Source of the DNA: an uncultured Pseudomonadota bacterium
GTDB lineage: Bacteria > Pseudomonadota > Alphaproteobacteria > Rs-D84
Reading direction: 5' to 3'
Length of the DNA: 36,513 bases
Assembly: GCA_947307295.1 (NCBI GenBank)
Contig: CAMZIQ010000010.1
Location: 1 to 36,513, forward strand
Positions within the stretch are counted from its first letter, which is position 1; every line of letters starts with the position of its first letter. The position numbers were made by a program, and so were the translations under genes. Positions 34,181 to 36,513 of the stretch are shown in pieces. The notes beneath the pieces were generated by a model. It saw nothing but the letters and a program-made list of their open reading frames with translations, was not told the origin of the DNA and searched no databases.

Positions 34181-35668
34181 ATGAAAAAGAACAAAAAGAT
34201 TTTCATTTTATCAATGCCAATAATTATGGCAGTATGTTCTTTGTTTGCAATATGTGATATTGCTAATGCGGCACCACGCACGGCTGTTCGTTCTGCACCT
34301 ATATCACGTAAATCTGTTGCAACGACTCAGACAACAACAAATTCAACAGAATCAACGGACCAAGAAACCGAAATTCAAACTGTTGAACAACCTGTTAACG
34401 AAGAAATCAGCGAAGACACCGAAAAACCGATCATCATAGAAAACAAATCTCGTCAATTTGACGAAGCGGTATCCGCCGTTATGGAAAACGCATCCAAAGA
34501 TAATGGTTTTGCGGAATTAATTCTTAAACAACGCGCTGCAATCGCCGCCAGCGAAGCTTCCGCAACATTTAGCGCTGAACAAAAGAAAGCAATGTCTTCT
34601 AACAGTAGCACATGCGATATCGCTTTGCGTAAATGTATGCGTGAAACATGCGGAAACGATTTTACAAAATGTTCTTTGGACAGCGATACTATATTCGGGG
34701 ATAAATTAAACAGATGTAAACGTGATACAGATTGTACTGGCGAAGAATTTAGTTTATTCAGCACAGAAATCAAGGCTGACCGTGATATGAATGTTCGTTT
34801 ATCATCTTATAATAATGTAATAGATTGTGGAAACAGTTATAACGCATGTATCGTAAATGAATGTGGCACGACATACGGCAAATGCCTTGGGAAAACAGCT
34901 GCAGATTCGGCGATTCAAAAATGTGCAACGATTGCCAAAGAATGTACTGAATCTGATTCTGGATTGGTATCTCGTTTTGGGACTGCAATTGGAAAATTAC
35001 GTGAAAATGCCGAAGTTGATATAAAGAAAGACGAAGAACGCCTTTATGCTTTGCGTGATTCGATGTCGAAACAATGCAAAATGTTGGGCGCAATGTTTGA
35101 TGAAAGATCTTTTGATTGTGTTTTCAGTGTTGAATTTTTTGCCGGCGAAAATCAATCAAGTCCAACGGCTATGCGTCAACGTTATGCAGGCGACACATTT
35201 GTATGTATGCAGGAATGGTTTGGCATAAACGCTACAACATTCAAAGAAAACGCATATCGTGAAACACGTGCTCAAACAGCGGCATCATCTGCTATGTTGG
35301 GTTCTGGCGTTGGTACCGCAGTTGGGACAGTAACATCCGGCGCATTGGGACGTGCACTTGACACAACCAAGGCAAAAAACGAATTAAAGAAAGCAGAAAA
35401 CGCAGAAGATAAAGCACAAAAGGAAGAGGACAAAAAAGAGAACAAGGCGATTAACAAAGCTAAAAGAAAAGAAAATGCAGCAGTAGTTGCCAAAGGTGCA
35501 GAAGTCGTGGCTGAAAAAACTAATGACTCTGTGAATAACATGGAAGAAAAAGCACAACAAAGAACACGTACCAAAAGAAATTCAAACAAAACGAACCCAA
35601 GTCCTGCAGACATGAAAAATGTTGAAGAGACTTTAAACAAAGTAAATCAAAAATTTAATTATTTATAA
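34181..35668 (+). CDS. Exported protein with six-cysteine repeats (B)
   Basis: A 495-residue protein of unknown family; ATG at 34181 gives a textbook signal peptide (KKNKKIFILSMPIIMAVCSL, cleaved near ANAA), while the frame begins at 34166, two bases after the previous stop. After a Thr/Glu-rich stretch come two six-Cys units: CDIALRKCMRETCGNDFTKC and CGNSYNACIVNECGTTYGKC, each followed by two more cysteines. A hydrophobic glycine-rich segment (MLGSGVGTAVGTVTSGALG, about 366-384) and a long Lys/Glu/Ala-rich coiled coil finish the protein. The layout, Cys-rich ectodomain then glycine zipper then charged tail, recalls the module-bearing paralogs at 5472, 9781 and 11390. Confidence 0.72.
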   Translation: MKKNKKIFILSMPIIMAVCSLFAICDIANAAPRTAVRSAPISRKSVATTQTTTNSTESTDQETEIQTVEQPVNEEISEDTEKPIIIENKSRQFDEAVSAVMENASKDNGFAELILKQRAAIAASEASATFSAEQKKAMSSNSSTCDIALRKCMRETCGNDFTKCSLDSDTIFGDKLNRCKRDTDCTGEEFSLFSTEIKADRDMNVRLSSYNNVIDCGNSYNACIVNECGTTYGKCLGKTAADSAIQKCATIAKECTESDSGLVSRFGTAIGKLRENAEVDIKKDEERLYALRDSMSKQCKMLGAMFDERSFDCVFSVEFFAGENQSSPTAMRQRYAGDTFVCMQEWFGINATTFKENAYRETRAQTAASSAMLGSGVGTAVGTVTSGALGRALDTTKAKNELKKAENAEDKAQKEEDKKENKAINKAKRKENAAVVAKGAEVVAEKTNDSVNNMEEKAQQRTRTKRNSNKTNPSPADMKNVEETLNKVNQKFNYL

Positions 35669-35687
35669 CCAAGATTAGAAATAACAA

Positions 35688-36513
35688 ATGATAAAAAAAA
35701 CTGTATCTTTATTAAGCGTGTTGACAATATTAAATATTACAATGTTGCCAACATTTGCCAATCCCGTGGGGGATTCGATTGTTGATTTATTTAAACAAAA
35801 TACAGAAAAGAAAATAAACAAAGCCAATGCTGCTAAAGATTATTCTGGCGAAGTCACTTTTATGAATAATCATTTGAAATTAGATAAAGCATTTACAAAA
35901 CGTTATAATCAACTACAACCAAACGAAGCGGGTTCTTGTAATGTCGAAATATTGTCCGATAATTGTCCAGATGGTTATAGCTTAACAGAAGAAACCACAA
36001 AAAAATCTAACCGTGAAAACATTGAATATTGGGAAAATCAGATGATGCGTGCAAACACTTTATCTGCATTAGGAACAATATACGCTTGTGCAACAAAGGC
36101 ATATTCCGATTGTCATTATATCGGTGGGGCTGGTGGCGTTGCAAAAACGGTTAACGGTAGTGCTAAATTTATAAGCAAGGTCGCAGAATTTTTTGGTAAA
36201 GATGCTATTGTGGATGATGATTTTGATATTCGCGATGATATAGATGGTTTGCAAACAGATGTCTCTGATGAAGCCTGCAAAGCATCCATAGAAAGCTCAT
36301 CTGCCACTGAACAAGAATATTTAACAAAACTAAAAAAATGCGAACATATTGACCAAGTTAGATTGTCTGATTATACCGAAGAAGATATCCAACAACTCGC
36401 TGATAAATACGAAAGTACCAAGGCTACTGCACAATCAAAGGCTAATCGTATGTTAACAGCTGGAACTCTTGCTGCGACTGGAATCGGTGGTATGCAACTG
36501 GCACAGGGGTTAA
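35688..36513 (+). CDS. Exported hypothetical protein, 3' end outside window
   Basis: An open frame starting ATG at 35688 runs 275 codons to the window edge; the apparent TAA at the very end is out of frame. The product begins with a signal peptide (IKKTVSLLSVLTILNITMLP, cleaved near TFANP). The mature part is mostly helical and polar with scattered cysteines, an acidic patch (DDDFDIRDDIDG), and another glycine-containing hydrophobic stretch at the truncated end (MLTAGTLAATGIGGMQLAQG). It follows gene B by 19 bases and probably belongs to the same operon. I do not recognise the family. Confidence 0.65.
   Translation, partial: MIKKTVSLLSVLTILNITMLPTFANPVGDSIVDLFKQNTEKKINKANAAKDYSGEVTFMNNHLKLDKAFTKRYNQLQPNEAGSCNVEILSDNCPDGYSLTEETTKKSNRENIEYWENQMMRANTLSALGTIYACATKAYSDCHYIGGAGGVAKTVNGSAKFISKVAEFFGKDAIVDDDFDIRDDIDGLQTDVSDEACKASIESSSATEQEYLTKLKKCEHIDQVRLSDYTEEDIQQLADKYESTKATAQSKANRMLTAGTLAATGIGGMQLAQGL

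Noticed and set aside
36511..36513. Terminal TAA read as the stop of the last gene
   Set aside because: It is out of frame with the ATG at 35688; the reading frame remains open at the window edge.
1..36513. tRNA, rRNA or insertion-sequence transposase genes
   Set aside because: None was found on reading both strands; the repeats near 0.3-1.7 kb are not linked to a transposase.

Overview
The window is an AT-rich, gene-dense bacterial chromosome segment. It most resembles an uncultivated, gut-associated member of the Alphaproteobacteria (RF32/Rickettsiales-like). The reasons are the alphaproteobacterial style of the housekeeping genes, the double-membrane envelope genes (a small outer-membrane barrel and a large autotransporter-like protein), and a choloylglycine-hydrolase-family enzyme typical of gut residents. 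The taxonomic placement is inference. No rRNA, tRNA, CRISPR array or complete insertion sequence was seen.

Layout. 1-1.85 kb: a truncated small membrane protein, a HAD-like hydrolase bracketed by copies of an 18-bp repeat, and a gene-poor stretch with a 46-bp palindromic tandem repeat. 1.85-5.4 kb: an MFS transporter, then mscL (with a C-terminal zinc ribbon) and aroK overlapping on the minus strand, and an outer-membrane barrel protein. 5.4-13.1 kb: three exported cysteine-rich proteins with an almost identical C-terminal module of about 78 residues, interrupted by the hisS-prfA operon. 13.1-25.2 kb: mostly housekeeping genes: transketolase, YgjP-type metallopeptidase, RNase HI, two DUF805 membrane proteins, rlmE, two small paralogs of unknown function, a free-standing SRP M-domain protein, uvrA, a RodZ-like protein, dusB, an FtsB/DivIC-like protein and TspO. 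25.2-36.5 kb: accessory and surface genes: a protein with nine near-identical leucine-rich-like repeats whose variation sits on the presumed binding face, a choloylglycine-hydrolase-family amidase, a small alpha/beta hydrolase, a 1214-residue autotransporter with a degenerate subtilisin-like domain, and a run of three exported proteins, two carrying a repeated six-cysteine motif.

How it fits together. The envelope is a major investment here: at least eight of the roughly 30 genes encode exported or outer-membrane proteins, many rich in cysteine and with no family I recognise. The best candidates for an undescribed system are (a) the three paralogs sharing the glycine-zipper C-terminal module, (b) the six-cysteine-repeat cluster divergent from the subtilisin-like autotransporter, and (c) the recombining LRR-like protein. 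Most promoters share an extended -10 element, TGnTATAAT. At several housekeeping genes this element lies only 8-16 bases before the start codon, which predicts leaderless mRNAs. Starts with Shine-Dalgarno sequences (AAAGGA type) are used elsewhere in the same window.
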